From contig NZ_OY781882.1 in assembly GCF_963677125.1 (NCBI RefSeq), positions 4,734,501 through 4,798,500 on the forward strand: DNA of 64,000 nt. Direction: 5' to 3'. Under the pieces are notes generated by a model. That model was not told the origin of the DNA. It made no database searches and saw nothing but the letters and a program-made list of their open reading frames with translations. This document shows positions 39,762-49,200 of the stretch, piece after piece. Position 1 is the first letter of the stretch. Every line of letters begins with the position of its first letter. Origin of the DNA: an uncultured Desulfobacter sp. GTDB lineage: Bacteria; Desulfobacterota; Desulfobacteria; Desulfobacterales; Desulfobacteraceae. A program made the translations under genes and the position numbers.

Positions 39762-42700
39762 CATAGGCGGTTGTCTGCTTTCGTTTTTTGGGGTCATCTG
39801 AAATAAATTTTTGGTACAGATAGGCAACAAAAAAGAGTCCAAGGGAGAGGATGCTGAACGAGGCAATCTTATACCCCATGTCCAGTTTTGCCGTATCTGC
39901 AATAAATACCTTGACCACGGTGATGCATATCAGGCCTGTGGCCACCCACCGGCACACCGGCAGGGAAAAGCGAATGCCTGTCACAAGCATTGCAATGGCA
40001 AAGACCATCCAGCCAATGCTGTATGCCAGCAATTTCATATAGTTTCCCGAGGCAAGCAAAGAAAAGGTGTGCCCCGGTTGTTCAAAGCAAGCCGCAATTT
40101 CAATATTCATCACGGCAAAGGCGGCAACGGCCAGGGCAACCCCCATAAATTGCCGGGCCGATATCTGGTCGACCGGCCATTTTTGTTTGGGGTTTTTATA
40201 CATCACAAATACCGGCAGAACCAATAAAAGTGCGTACATCAGTGTGGGGAAATTCACCAGGGGCATCATTGCGGTAAACTGATGGCTGAACCGGAAAGGG
40301 AACACCAGGGATCTGGCAAGGGCGATGATGATCAGCACAAGCCCTGCCATGCGAAAAGATCTGTTCAGGCCCTTTTTCCATAAAAGTAGACCAAGTCCGA
40401 AACCTGCAAACCCGAGGATGGATACAATTTCCTGGTTCAGGGTAAGTGCAAAAAAAAGAGAAAAGCGATGCCCGGCCTGGAAAACGGTTCCCGAAGCCAG
40501 ATGAAAGGCCATGAACAGGGCGGTTATAAAACCGGCTGTGATCAGTTTTTTGGCCAAATCATCAAACGCAATACCGGTGTGAACTGAACTGGAAAAATAA
40601 AGGATTGCTGAAAGCAGCACAAAGGCCAAAAGGCCGACGTTGAAAAACGGCGCCATCTGGGCCACACTGTTGCCCAGAAAAAATGGCAGGACAAGCATCC
40701 CACAGGTCCCTGCCGCCAATACCCCTAATCCGGTCAGACGCATGATAATGGGGAATCGGGCCATTCGCCACAGCAGGGCACCGGCCCCCGCCCATGACAG
40801 GGCATACACCGCAGCCTGGATAAAATCAGATCCGGGCATAATCCTGAATTTCCGGTTCGGTCCTGAAAAAATATCTGCAATGATCAGGTTCATCAGGTAA
40901 AAGCCTGAACCTAATGACAGCCAGCGGAAAAAATCAGGCGCGTCCAGCCGCAGTACTTTTTGGTCGCAAAATTTTGCAAACCGCACGCCTAGCCCAAGGG
41001 CTGTCACCGCCAGTGCCAGGGCAAAAACGGCGGGATTCAAAACCGGCAGGCTTTCCAGACCTTTTAATTGGGGTAATGAAATCAGCAGCCATAAAAGTCC
41101 TGCCGGCGCCATGATTACAGCCGTTTTCGGCAGGCCCGGGTGAATGATCCGGGTATTGAGCCACAGTAATGCCGTGGCTTCCAGCACCAGGGCGAGTCCG
41201 ATCCAGCCTTGGCTTAACACCAGCACCGGAAGTACAGACACATAAAACAATAATGCGCCGCCGTGGAATGCCAGGATTGAATTTCTATGGGGCTTTTCAG
41301 CCAGGTGCTGTAGCAGCCTTGCCACAGGCCACAGTTTGGCTGCAATCATCAACATGGGGCACCAGTCTGCCAGAGGGCTGTGAACGGCATGTTTGACTGA
41401 ATAAAAGAAAAACACTGCCTGGAGCACCTCATACACGGCCCACATGTTCCACAGATATTTCCAGTGTTCAATGTGTTTAAAAAACAGCCACGGGATCACC
41501 AGTGCCGCAGCAAATAGAGCCCCGGACCAGTATACCCCTGACAGCATTACAGCTTGAGGATGGCTTGTATTCAATATCCAGGTGGCCTGGGCAGCCGCAG
41601 CGCCTGCCAGGGCAATGATTGCAACAGGCTGGAATTGGGCCCGGCTGGCAAAGAAAACAGCCAGCGTCAGAAAGCAGGCCAGGGTGGCCATTCCCATGTG
41701 CGGGAAATGGGGATGGTTTACAAAAAAGGAAAATCCGATCAGGATAAATACCCCTGCCACGGGTGCGGCGCTAAGCCATTTTTCAGGTATCAGGGTGTCG
41801 GATTTTTCCTTTCCGGATGTCATTTTGATGGCCGCAAGGATCCGGGGAAGCTGTATCGCCACCACAAGGATGCCTGCACTCAGGACCGATCCGGCTCCCA
41901 GGATAAAGATAAAAAATCCCGCCCCCATGGCATCTGCCGGAATATTGAGCATCCAGAAAATGCCGCCGGCAACAAATATGGCCAACAGCAAAAATACCTG
42001 GATAACGGCTTGGAAAATCAGGCTGACAAAAAGTCCAAGGATCTGGATTCCCAGCATCATGGGCCAGAAATAAAACGCACACATGGGATTCAAAACAAGC
42101 CCGGCAAGGCACATCAGGGACAGGCTCACCGGGAATACTTTAAACCATTGAAGCATCAGATTGGATTTTCCAAACTTCATGACGAGGAACACAGGGCCCA
42201 AACATCCGGCAGCCCCATACACCAGGATCAGCACATAACTGAAGGAAAAACCGGTGGCATCAAACCGAGTGACTACCCATACCACTGCGGCAATAAAAGC
42301 AATTGAGGAAAAAGGGATGAAAGCCTGGGTCCAGCCTTTGTTTTTGATGCCGAGCATGATGGCGCAGATCATGGCAATGGTCAGCAGCATTAACGGATGC
42401 CATCCCGGTTTTTCCAGGATCAAAAGCAGGGCCATGGCAACCGATGACAGGTACAAAACGCCCCCGCTCCAGAGTACGGATTTTTTCTCCATGGGATTCA
42501 AGCCCTGGCGCCAGAGAAAAACGGTAAACAGTATAAGATTGGCAGCCCAGACCCCTGCAATGGTAAATCCGCTTTTCTGGGTTAACAAAGTAAGAACCGC
42601 CAGGCCCAGCGTTACCAGCGTGCCGGCGGCACCTGTCAATAACAGACCTGCGGAATTTAATTTTTCAGATACCAGATATAATGCCGTATTGACCACGGCC

Positions 42701-43638
42701 AGATAGATAAACAAACCGACCAGGTTTCCTGACCCGGTATTGATCATCAGGGGCGTGACATAGGCCCCGATGGCGCCCAGAACCGAAACCGTCAGTCCTT
42801 GTTGATACACCGCCAGTACAAATGCGGCCGCAGAGACCAGGGCAAGCATGGCAAATCCTGCCATGGCCGGCAGGTAATCGTAATAAAGGGTGGCCGTAAA
42901 TATCACAATGTAAAGCACGCCAATACCCGTGGCCGTCACAGAATGCCGGAAAATTTTCAGACGCGCTTCTTTAAATTTTTCAGACGCCAGAATTAATCCG
43001 GTTCCAAGAATTGCGCCAAACGCCAACCGTGCTGCCGGCGGAAGCCAGTTTTTTTCAATGGAATGTTTTAACAGCAAGCCAATGCAGATAAAGGCGGCCA
43101 CACCGCCCACCCATGCAAAAAGCCTGGCCCCTGTAAAAAGCTCCCAGTTGATGTTGAGCCGGCTAATTTTTTGGCGAAGGGAAACATCAGGCGATTTGGA
43201 AACCGGACCTTTGCTTGCAGTGGCGTTTAACGCAGCAGGGGGAATATAGGGTACGGATTTTTTATCCGGTTTTACCGGCGGTTTGATTTGTTGCGCTTTC
43301 GGTGAAATCGGATCTGTTGTCGTCTTCCCTTGCACAGGGCTAAAATCATAATCAGGCACCTGTAAAGACTGAGAAATGGCTGATGCCTCGGGAGAATCGA
43401 TGGTATCCTTGGTTTCCAAAATACGCTCAACGACCGAGTCCTCGGATGTAAAGCTATCCCTGAAAGCGGAGCCTTTTTCAGTTTTTATAGCTTTTAAAGT
43501 TTGAACCGTATCATACAGTCGATCAAATTGATTCTTGAGCTCTCCTAACTTTTTTTCAAGCTCTATATTCGACTTTTTAATATTTGACAGTTGAACACCA
43601 AAGATGACAACGATCAAAAATAAGAGAAGAAAATACAT
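39742..43638 (-). CDS. DUF2339-type giant multi-pass membrane protein
   Basis: A 1298-residue protein with one N-terminal TM and a short coiled coil (about 20-50, IKKSNIELEKKLGELKNQF), a low-complexity linker rich in Pro, Ser and Lys (about 60-155), then a WELFTGARLFAWVGGVAAFI segment and some 30 or more consecutive hydrophobic helices to the C-terminus. This is the pattern of DUF2339 membrane proteins. No catalytic motif is visible. Role unknown; the size and TM count suggest a transporter-like or envelope function. It precedes the DUF3999 gene, the 3' end overlapping that gene's start by about 20 nt. AAAGGAG is about 15 nt before the ATG, rather far. Confidence 0.88.
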   Translation of the reverse strand: MYFLLLFLIVVIFGVQLSNIKKSNIELEKKLGELKNQFDRLYDTVQTLKAIKTEKGSAFRDSFTSEDSVVERILETKDTIDSPEASAISQSLQVPDYDFSPVQGKTTTDPISPKAQQIKPPVKPDKKSVPYIPPAALNATASKGPVSKSPDVSLRQKISRLNINWELFTGARLFAWVGGVAAFICIGLLLKHSIEKNWLPPAARLAFGAILGTGLILASEKFKEARLKIFRHSVTATGIGVLYIVIFTATLYYDYLPAMAGFAMLALVSAAAFVLAVYQQGLTVSVLGAIGAYVTPLMINTGSGNLVGLFIYLAVVNTALYLVSEKLNSAGLLLTGAAGTLVTLGLAVLTLLTQKSGFTIAGVWAANLILFTVFLWRQGLNPMEKKSVLWSGGVLYLSSVAMALLLILEKPGWHPLMLLTIAMICAIMLGIKNKGWTQAFIPFSSIAFIAAVVWVVTRFDATGFSFSYVLILVYGAAGCLGPVFLVMKFGKSNLMLQWFKVFPVSLSLMCLAGLVLNPMCAFYFWPMMLGIQILGLFVSLIFQAVIQVFLLLAIFVAGGIFWMLNIPADAMGAGFFIFILGAGSVLSAGILVVAIQLPRILAAIKMTSGKEKSDTLIPEKWLSAAPVAGVFILIGFSFFVNHPHFPHMGMATLACFLTLAVFFASRAQFQPVAIIALAGAAAAQATWILNTSHPQAVMLSGVYWSGALFAAALVIPWLFFKHIEHWKYLWNMWAVYEVLQAVFFFYSVKHAVHSPLADWCPMLMIAAKLWPVARLLQHLAEKPHRNSILAFHGGALLFYVSVLPVLVLSQGWIGLALVLEATALLWLNTRIIHPGLPKTAVIMAPAGLLWLLISLPQLKGLESLPVLNPAVFALALAVTALGLGVRFAKFCDQKVLRLDAPDFFRWLSLGSGFYLMNLIIADIFSGPNRKFRIMPGSDFIQAAVYALSWAGAGALLWRMARFPIIMRLTGLGVLAAGTCGMLVLPFFLGNSVAQMAPFFNVGLLAFVLLSAILYFSSSVHTGIAFDDLAKKLITAGFITALFMAFHLASGTVFQAGHRFSLFFALTLNQEIVSILGFAGFGLGLLLWKKGLNRSFRMAGLVLIIIALARSLVFPFRFSHQFTAMMPLVNFPTLMYALLLVLPVFVMYKNPKQKWPVDQISARQFMGVALAVAAFAVMNIEIAACFEQPGHTFSLLASGNYMKLLAYSIGWMVFAIAMLVTGIRFSLPVCRWVATGLICITVVKVFIADTAKLDMGYKIASFSILSLGLFFVAYLYQKFISDDPKKRKQTTAYDENSQV

Positions 43639-43787
43639 AGGATGTTAAAAACGTCTCCTTTATCTCTGTGAAACTATTTGGCGGTCCGAAGCTATGGCTT
43701 GCTGGATAACAGATTTTGGCGCATGGAAAAATCAGAAACCGTTCAAATACAGTTAATTATTGTAACACTCTTGCCGATACAATACAT

Positions 43788-44006
43788 ATGAAAAATCATT
43801 TTATCAAAGATTGCAAAAAATGTAATGCGCCACTTCGGATTCCGACAGATATTGGGGGAATGCTCATGCAGTGCCCCAATTGTGGGTACCAATTCCATAC
43901 CGATTTTAAACTTGTTCCGAAAGATCGGAACGGTGGGGATGGAAAAGAACAGAATCGGGAAATGCCTGACACAAGGCCAGTGTCTACTTTCAATATTGTA
44001 GTGTAA
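43788..44006 (+). CDS. Small zinc-ribbon (MJ0042-like) protein
   Basis: A 72-residue protein with a treble-clef or zinc-ribbon pattern C-x2-C (CKKC at 9-12) and C-x2-C (CPNC at 28-31), within KDCKKCNAPLRIPTDIGGMLMQCPNC. This resembles the MJ0042/zinc-ribbon domains that often start larger proteins. The rest is polar and ends without a recognisable domain. I use ATG 43788, as the zinc ribbon begins right after it; an upstream in-frame ATG at 43716 adds 24 residues of unlikely composition. The ribosome binding site is poor for both. It is divergent from the DUF2339 gene and followed by a terminator. Confidence 0.65.
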   Translation: MKNHFIKDCKKCNAPLRIPTDIGGMLMQCPNCGYQFHTDFKLVPKDRNGGDGKEQNREMPDTRPVSTFNIVV

Positions 44007-44064
44007 GGCGTTCAGATCAAAAGGTCGGGCTGTTTGGGATTGTCATGAGGACATGAAAAAAAAC

Positions 44065-44102
44065 AAAAAGGGCACGGGAAATATTTTTCCCGTGCCCTTT
44101 TT
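44065..44102. terminator. Bidirectional intrinsic terminator
   Basis: A 17-bp perfect stem (AAAAAGGGCACGGGAAA at 44065-44081, partner 44086-44102) with a 4-nt loop TATT, bounded by A- and T-runs. It ends both the zinc-ribbon gene (stop 44006) and the convergent YitT-family gene (stop 44135). Confidence 0.9.
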
Positions 44103-44134
44103 GTTGCAATCTGACTTGTGAACGCTATCTTAGA

Positions 44135-45064
44135 TTACCAGTGGGGTTGATTCCCAATACCGTGTCCCATAACCTCAACGGTATCGGAAACCACCAAAAA
44201 TGTGTTTGGGTCCGTATTTTTTACAAGGGCCTTTAAACGATTCAGCTCACCAAATGTGACAACGGTGTAAAGCAGGTTTGCCTCTTCGCCCGTATATCCG
44301 CCGCACCCGTTAATGATGGTTACGCCCCGGTTTAACTGGTTGAAAATTTGCTGCTGGATATCTTGCCACTGTTTTGAGACGATGAACACGGCTTTGCGTT
44401 TACTCATACCTGTAATAACCAGATCAATCACCCGGGAGGCGACAAATATATGAATCAATGTATAAAGAATTGATTCCATGGGGAACAAAACAGTGGACAC
44501 CAAAAGAATTGCAGCATTTGCAAAAAGCGTGGTGGAACCTAACCGGATGGAGAATTGTTTGAGCAGGATAACCGATATAATATCAATTCCTCCGGCTGAT
44601 CCCACGGATTTTAATATGAGCGCACAGCCTACACCTGAAACAATGCCGCAAAGCAGAGCTGCCAGCATGGGATCCTCAATGGGTTGGGTTGCGGGAATCC
44701 ACTCCACGGCCAAGGAAAAAACAACCATCCCAAAAATGCTGTATAACATAAAGCGGCGGCCTACATAAAACCATCCCACCATGAGAATCGGGATATTCAA
44801 CAGAAAATTAAGGCTGCCCACCGAGGTTTCGGGCCAAACATAGTGTATTATTAGGGCAACCCCTGCCAGCCCACCGCTCAGGAACTGATGGGGAACAAGG
44901 ATCGTGTTGATTGTCCAGGCGCAAAGGATGGCCCCCAGGGTGATTAAGGATACGTTGTATAACATGCTGTTGATAGCGGCGGTTCCGTTTAAAATGTTGC
45001 CGGAAGCGGATACCGGATGAGCCATCACGGTAGGTTTCATTGTCATAGCAGCAGTTTTGTTCAA
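44135..45064 (-). CDS. YitT-family membrane protein with C-terminal DUF2179 domain
   Basis: A 309-residue inner-membrane protein. Five or six TMs lie between about 35 and 215, including the family signature FLSGGLAGVALIIHYV and a second half with VGSAGGIDIISVILLKQF. The C-terminal cytoplasmic domain (about 220-300) is DUF2179: MSKRKAVFIVSKQWQDI, NRGVTIINGCGGYTGEEANLLYTVV. Function of the family is not established; transport is likely. The start is TTG 45064 with GGAGAG 5 nt upstream. It is monocistronic and converges on a terminator shared with the zinc-ribbon gene. Confidence 0.93.
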   Translation of the reverse strand: MNKTAAMTMKPTVMAHPVSASGNILNGTAAINSMLYNVSLITLGAILCAWTINTILVPHQFLSGGLAGVALIIHYVWPETSVGSLNFLLNIPILMVGWFYVGRRFMLYSIFGMVVFSLAVEWIPATQPIEDPMLAALLCGIVSGVGCALILKSVGSAGGIDIISVILLKQFSIRLGSTTLFANAAILLVSTVLFPMESILYTLIHIFVASRVIDLVITGMSKRKAVFIVSKQWQDIQQQIFNQLNRGVTIINGCGGYTGEEANLLYTVVTFGELNRLKALVKNTDPNTFLVVSDTVEVMGHGIGNQPHW

Positions 45065-45310
45065 TTTGGCTCTCCATGTAGTTCTGTGTATATCATTTTT
45101 TAAAATGGATTTTGGTATAGCGGAATAGGCCGCCGGCCAATCATTGGCAGCATTTTAGCAATGCCTGTGCCACATCTGAGCTGGTTCTTATCTGTTTTAT
45201 TTTATTGCTAATCGGGTTTGTTTGCAGGTGCTGAGGTCGGCAAAATAAGAAAATAGGTTTCTTTTTTTTTCTTCTATAAGACTTTTTTATTCCGATTAAG
45301 ATTCGTGCTG

Positions 45311-46447
45311 TTATCCGGCACTGGTGCCCGGATGCACTTTCACGATTCGGTCTGCCTTAACAAAGGGGAAATACCTCATGGCACCTTCAAGCGGGCCCAT
45401 TGCAAATTTTTTCAGCCATAAGCTCATGAACAATAGATAGGCCGCAATGAAGAGTATTGCCCCTGCCGTGCACCAAAGGGCCGAGTAGTCATCCCCTACA
45501 CCCGGAAGATTCCCCACCCCTTTGATAAAAAGGATATGCAGTACATATAAAGACAAGGTGTTTTTTCCAGCGATCAGAATAGATTGCGGCGGGCCTTGTT
45601 TTAGGCCAACAGCACATAAAAAGCTCAGCATAATAACGCAGAGTCCGGTGCCGGCCCCGGATACAATGGAAACCGGGCTTGGCAATGCCAGGTCTATAAC
45701 AGTCAACTTGGACAGCAGGATAAAGAGGTATGCTGCGGTTTCATCCGAGGCGCCGTGGGCTATAATGGTTTTGACGGCCATGGTTGGAATAAAATAATCC
45801 GCACACTCTGCTAAGATTGCCGCTAAAAACCCTGCACCTAAAAGTGTGATTGTAACATGGCGGTTCTCTAAATCCTGACGTCCCAGCCACATGCCCAAAA
45901 GATAGAGCGCGGCCCATGGAAAAACCGGGTAAAACCCTGTGAAAAAAAGGTCTGCGAGCTGCCTGGACAGACTGCCGGCGGTAAGGCCTTCGAGATATCC
46001 GTATATATTATTGGAAAGCTTTAGAAAACTGACAAACCAGCAAACGGCAGCACCTGCCAAAAGTCCCCGACTGGAAAGCTCAACCATGACCAGTCCGGTT
46101 AAGATAAAAAATCCGTAAAAATGCAGGATATCCGCCGCCCATATTTTGGAAATCAGAGTCCCGCAAAGCATTAGAAATATAACCCTTTTAAAAAAAATAC
46201 CCCGGCTTTTTTTCGGGTCGGTTTTGCGGAACATGAGTGTCATGCCGGCACCGGCAATTAGCACCAGGGTGGCGGCGGCTCTTCGGTCCATATATCCAAT
46301 GAGGGCATAAAGCCATTCCGGGAAAATTTCGTTGGTACAGAAAAATTCTTTGAAATCAATGATTACCATAGCAAATATAGCCACACCTCTTGCCAGGTCA
46401 TATCCTTGTAGTCTAGTTGTTCTATGTTTGAAAGTATTGTCTATCAT
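45311..46447 (-). CDS. Multi-pass acyltransferase-like protein (DUF1624/DUF418/HGSNAT-like)
   Basis: A 378-residue protein with about ten TMs. The start QGYDLARGVAIFAMVIIDF is the typical first helix of the heparan-alpha-glucosaminide N-acetyltransferase-like/DUF1624/DUF418 superfamily (D-x-x-R-G in a helix followed by an acidic or His residue). The end (NTLSLYVLHILFIKGVG) also fits. These proteins move acyl groups across or at the inner membrane, often to cell-envelope glycans; the substrate here is unknown. The characteristic His after the first helix is not obvious. ATG 46447 has a weak ribosome binding site. No partner genes are adjacent. Confidence 0.8.
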   Translation of the reverse strand: MIDNTFKHRTTRLQGYDLARGVAIFAMVIIDFKEFFCTNEIFPEWLYALIGYMDRRAAATLVLIAGAGMTLMFRKTDPKKSRGIFFKRVIFLMLCGTLISKIWAADILHFYGFFILTGLVMVELSSRGLLAGAAVCWFVSFLKLSNNIYGYLEGLTAGSLSRQLADLFFTGFYPVFPWAALYLLGMWLGRQDLENRHVTITLLGAGFLAAILAECADYFIPTMAVKTIIAHGASDETAAYLFILLSKLTVIDLALPSPVSIVSGAGTGLCVIMLSFLCAVGLKQGPPQSILIAGKNTLSLYVLHILFIKGVGNLPGVGDDYSALWCTAGAILFIAAYLLFMSLWLKKFAMGPLEGAMRYFPFVKADRIVKVHPGTSAG

Positions 46448-46667
46448 ATCTGTCGTCCCGAACCTGTTGGATCGTTTTTCCTGTTATTCCCAGATGCTAT
46501 TTGTGATTCATGAAATGCGCCAATGGCGGTAAAAAGGGAATTCGGAAGACTTAGCGATCTGTAAATAAAGACTAACCAGCTATTTTTATGAGCTATTTTT
46601 TGTGTCTGTGTTGGGGGATAAAAACAAAAGGCGCATGGGTTCGAGACGGCTTTATGTTCTGTAGAAT

Positions 46668-46696
46668 AATTAAAAAGGAATTTTTAATTCTTTTTT
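46668..46696 (+). terminator. AT-rich terminator-like hairpin 1
   Basis: AATTAAAAA (46668-46676) pairs with TTTTTAATT (46681-46689) around GGAA, followed by CTTTTTT and AGGCGG. No annotated plus-strand gene precedes it, so it could end an unannotated RNA. Confidence 0.4.
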
Positions 46697-46910
46697 AGGC
46701 GGCTCTCTGTCATGAGATTCGGTTACGGTCTGGATTTCGTTTCGGCACGGTTTCTGATGAACGTGTAGATGCTGGATGTTATAAATTGGGTAAAATAATT
46801 GATAATTATCTGTCGGAAACGATTTGAGAAATCAATTCCGGAAACCAGGCGTTCTGTTGTGGCCTTTCAAGAAACAAAAGCATTGCTTTTTCGGCTGGGA
46901 TTATTTAAAT

Positions 46911-46932
46911 AAGAATTTTAAATTCTTTTTTT
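46911..46932 (+). terminator. AT-rich terminator-like hairpin 2
   Basis: AAGAATTT (46911-46918), one T, AAATTCTT (46920-46927), then T5 and AGGCGG. The 3' part repeats that of hairpin 1 235 nt upstream. It lies about 55 nt before the TTG start of the next gene. Confidence 0.4.
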
Positions 46933-46985
46933 AGGCGGTCACTTCGGCTGAAATGATGTGATGAAACAAAAGGCATAACATTGCG

Positions 46986-48404
46986 TTGAAAAAACTTCAT
47001 TTTATCCTCGGGCGGACATATGATTTAAAAGACATCCAGGATAGTCTGTCATCGGTTTATCAGATTGATTCAAACCGGCAATTGAGTGCGGCCCTTCAGA
47101 TCTTGCGGCGCACCCGGCCGGAGTTCGTGTTCGTGGACATTGAAATCCTTCAGCAGGCTGCTGCCGAAAGCAGCTATAAAGCGGTTTTTCAAACCATCAG
47201 TCTGGTCTGTCCCAATATCAGTATTATTGTCATGGCCTGCCCTGAATTGTTGTCGGAGGCTGTAAAAATTGTCCATGAAGGTGCGGAATCTTATCTGACT
47301 TACCCCCTGGTGCCGGACGAGCTACGACTGGTGGTCAACAGTATCGTTGAACAGACCCGGGCGGAATCGGAGCTGGATTATCTCAGAGAGCAGGTCTGGC
47401 AGGAAGACGAGTTCGAACTGCTTCACACCAAAAGTCCGGCTATGAAAGCAGTATTTGAAAAGATCCGTGCTGTGGCCGCCACCAGAAGCACCGTGCTTTT
47501 AACCGGGGAAACCGGCAGCGGCAAAGGGTTTACGGCTCGACTCCTTCATCGGCTGTCTTTAAGGAAGAACGAGCGGTTTATCGAGGTGCACTGCGGCGCG
47601 ATTCCGGATACCTTGATAGAAAGTGAAATGTTTGGTCATGAAAAAGGCGCGTTCACAGGTGCTATTAAGCGTAAACTGGGTAAGTTTGAAATTGCTGGAA
47701 AAGGTACCATTTTTCTCGATGAAATCGGCACCATTACCCCGCCGGCACAGATCAAGTTGCTCCAGGTTATCCAGGATGGCCGCTTTCACCGGGTGGGCGG
47801 CGAAGAGGATATCCGGTCTGATGTGCGTATTATCGCTGCCACCAATATTGATTTGAAACAGTTGTGCCAAGACAAGCTTTTTCGTTCGGACCTGTATTAC
47901 CGTCTGAATGTTTTTCCTGTGGAACTGCCGCCCCTCAAGGAACGAAAAGAGGATATTCCCCAATTAGCAGAGCTGTTCCTGGCAAAACTCAACACCTTTC
48001 ATGCCAAGGACATTAAGGAAGTCCACCCCAGGGTTCTTGAGGCTTTTTTGGCCTATTCATGGCCGGGAAATATCAGGGAATTGGAAAATATTCTGGAACG
48101 TGCCTATATTTTAGAAAAAACATCCATTCTCCGGCCTCAAAATTTTCCGGTGGAACTGTTTACATGTCCGCCTAAACCGATGTCCGATACGATTAACCCC
48201 AGTTTAACCCTTTCCGAATTCAGGAAGCAGGAACTTGGCAGGGTTGAATATAGGTACCTGGACCTGCTCTTAACAAAATGCAATGGAAAAATAAATGCGA
48301 CGGCTGCTGCTGCCGGCATCACCACCCGCCAGCTCCATAAATTGATGAAAAAACACGCCTTGGTCAAGGAAAGTTATAAAAACAAAGAGGCGCCTCGGGG
48401 CTAA
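46986..48404 (+). CDS. Sigma-54-dependent transcriptional activator with degenerate receiver
   Basis: A 472-residue NtrC-type activator. The N-terminal domain (about 1-125) has the receiver fold (FVFVDIEILQQ around the acceptor position, SIIVMACPELLSEAV, YLTYPLVPDEL), but the acidic pair near the start is missing (HFILGRTYD) and the conserved Lys is replaced in LTYPLVP, so it is probably not phosphorylated normally. The AAA+ domain (about 150-385) has Walker A GETGSGKG, GAFTGA and Walker B GTIFLDEIGTI. The C-terminal Fis-type helix-turn-helix is NGKINATAAAAGITTRQLHKLM. The start is a TTG at 46986 with only a weak site. It precedes the RimK-like gene set by 248 bp and may control it. No kinase is adjacent. 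Confidence 0.92.
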   Translation: MKKLHFILGRTYDLKDIQDSLSSVYQIDSNRQLSAALQILRRTRPEFVFVDIEILQQAAAESSYKAVFQTISLVCPNISIIVMACPELLSEAVKIVHEGAESYLTYPLVPDELRLVVNSIVEQTRAESELDYLREQVWQEDEFELLHTKSPAMKAVFEKIRAVAATRSTVLLTGETGSGKGFTARLLHRLSLRKNERFIEVHCGAIPDTLIESEMFGHEKGAFTGAIKRKLGKFEIAGKGTIFLDEIGTITPPAQIKLLQVIQDGRFHRVGGEEDIRSDVRIIAATNIDLKQLCQDKLFRSDLYYRLNVFPVELPPLKERKEDIPQLAELFLAKLNTFHAKDIKEVHPRVLEAFLAYSWPGNIRELENILERAYILEKTSILRPQNFPVELFTCPPKPMSDTINPSLTLSEFRKQELGRVEYRYLDLLLTKCNGKINATAAAAGITTRQLHKLMKKHALVKESYKNKEAPRG

Positions 48405-48652
48405 GGCATTGTGCAATGCCTAAAGTTAATGCCCAGGAAGAGGCTCGATGGTAATTTTATTTCGGATCCTGTCTAATTTATCAAACGCCCCCATATAGAC
48501 TCTCTTGTTAAATACAATCCAGCATCTTTGTGTCGAGTTTTTTTGCAATCTGAAAAAATAGAAGGTATAAGGGGACGGTTTGAGATTGGAAAGGGGAATC
48601 CCCCTAATGCATAAAACCCTTATGAATTCTGCAATCTTGAGGGAAACTATCG

Positions 48653-49177
48653 ATGAAAAAAAAGATTATCGTGCTCTCCATTTGTTCCGTATTTTTTTTA
48701 TCAATGTTTTCTATGCCCGCTGACAGCAAGGAGATCATCGGCTGGCTGGAAATGATTAGAGTGTATCCCGGAAATTTGAAAATTCGGGCAAAAATGGATA
48801 CCGGAGCAAAGGGGTCGGCAATAAACGCTTTTAATGTTAAAAAATTCGAACGAGACAATGAAACTTGGGTTAGTTTTGAGCTCCGAGATTATTCAAAAAA
48901 GGCCAAAACCAAGCATATTTTTCTTGAAAAGAAAGTAGTCGATTCTGTCAGAATCAAACGCAAAGGAGGCGGACTTGATGAGCGCCTTGTGGTCAACTTG
49001 GATATTTGTTTAGGGGGTGTCCATAAAGAGATCAGAATGAGTTTGATGGACAGAACCAATTTCAACTACCAGGTCCTGATCGGCAGGGTCGATCTGAAAA
49101 ATACGTTTATTGTCGACCCATCTGCCACATTTACCAGAAAACCGTTGTGTAAGATGCCGATTGAAATAGATAAATAA
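48653..49177 (+). CDS. Exported retropepsin-like (RimB / Zn_protease family) peptidase
   Basis: A 174-residue protein with a signal peptide (about 1-25, IVLSICSVFFLSMFSMPADS). The mature domain is the PF05618-type retropepsin-like fold: GWLEMIRVYP, AKMDTGAKGSAINA (the D-T-G-A catalytic turn at about 54-57), FLEKKVV, and VLIGRVDLKNTFIVDPS near the end. Such proteins are coded beside RimK-like ATP-grasp ligases and are proposed to cut or process the peptides those ligases make. Here it should act in the periplasm. GAGGGA precedes the ATG. It leads a three-gene set with the transglutaminase-7TM and ATP-grasp genes, 23 nt ahead of the next gene. Confidence 0.9.
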   Translation: MKKKIIVLSICSVFFLSMFSMPADSKEIIGWLEMIRVYPGNLKIRAKMDTGAKGSAINAFNVKKFERDNETWVSFELRDYSKKAKTKHIFLEKKVVDSVRIKRKGGGLDERLVVNLDICLGGVHKEIRMSLMDRTNFNYQVLIGRVDLKNTFIVDPSATFTRKPLCKMPIEIDK

Positions 49178-49200
49178 TACAAGTCAAAAATATATTAACA

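Larger units (their letters stand above)
46448..46985. other. Long intergenic region with two similar AT-rich hairpins
   Basis: A 538-bp gap between divergent genes. No coding frame is supported. It contains two AT-rich hairpins with T-runs (described separately) and a weak sigma-54-like sequence at 46743-46758 that has GG-N10-GA. Confidence 0.45.

Noticed and set aside
39765..39902. Longer in-frame start of the DUF3999 gene
   Set aside because: The extension lies entirely inside the DUF2339 coding region and has no ribosome binding site.
41554..42306. A 250-codon plus-strand frame opposite the DUF2339 gene
   Set aside because: Composition rich in Gln, Lys, Gly and Cys typical of the antisense of hydrophobic codons; the minus-strand frame is clearly the gene.
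46743..46758. Sigma-54-like sequence with GG-N10-GA ahead of the 46986 gene
   Set aside because: The -12 element lacks GC and it lies about 230 nt from the start codon, so it was not listed as a promoter.
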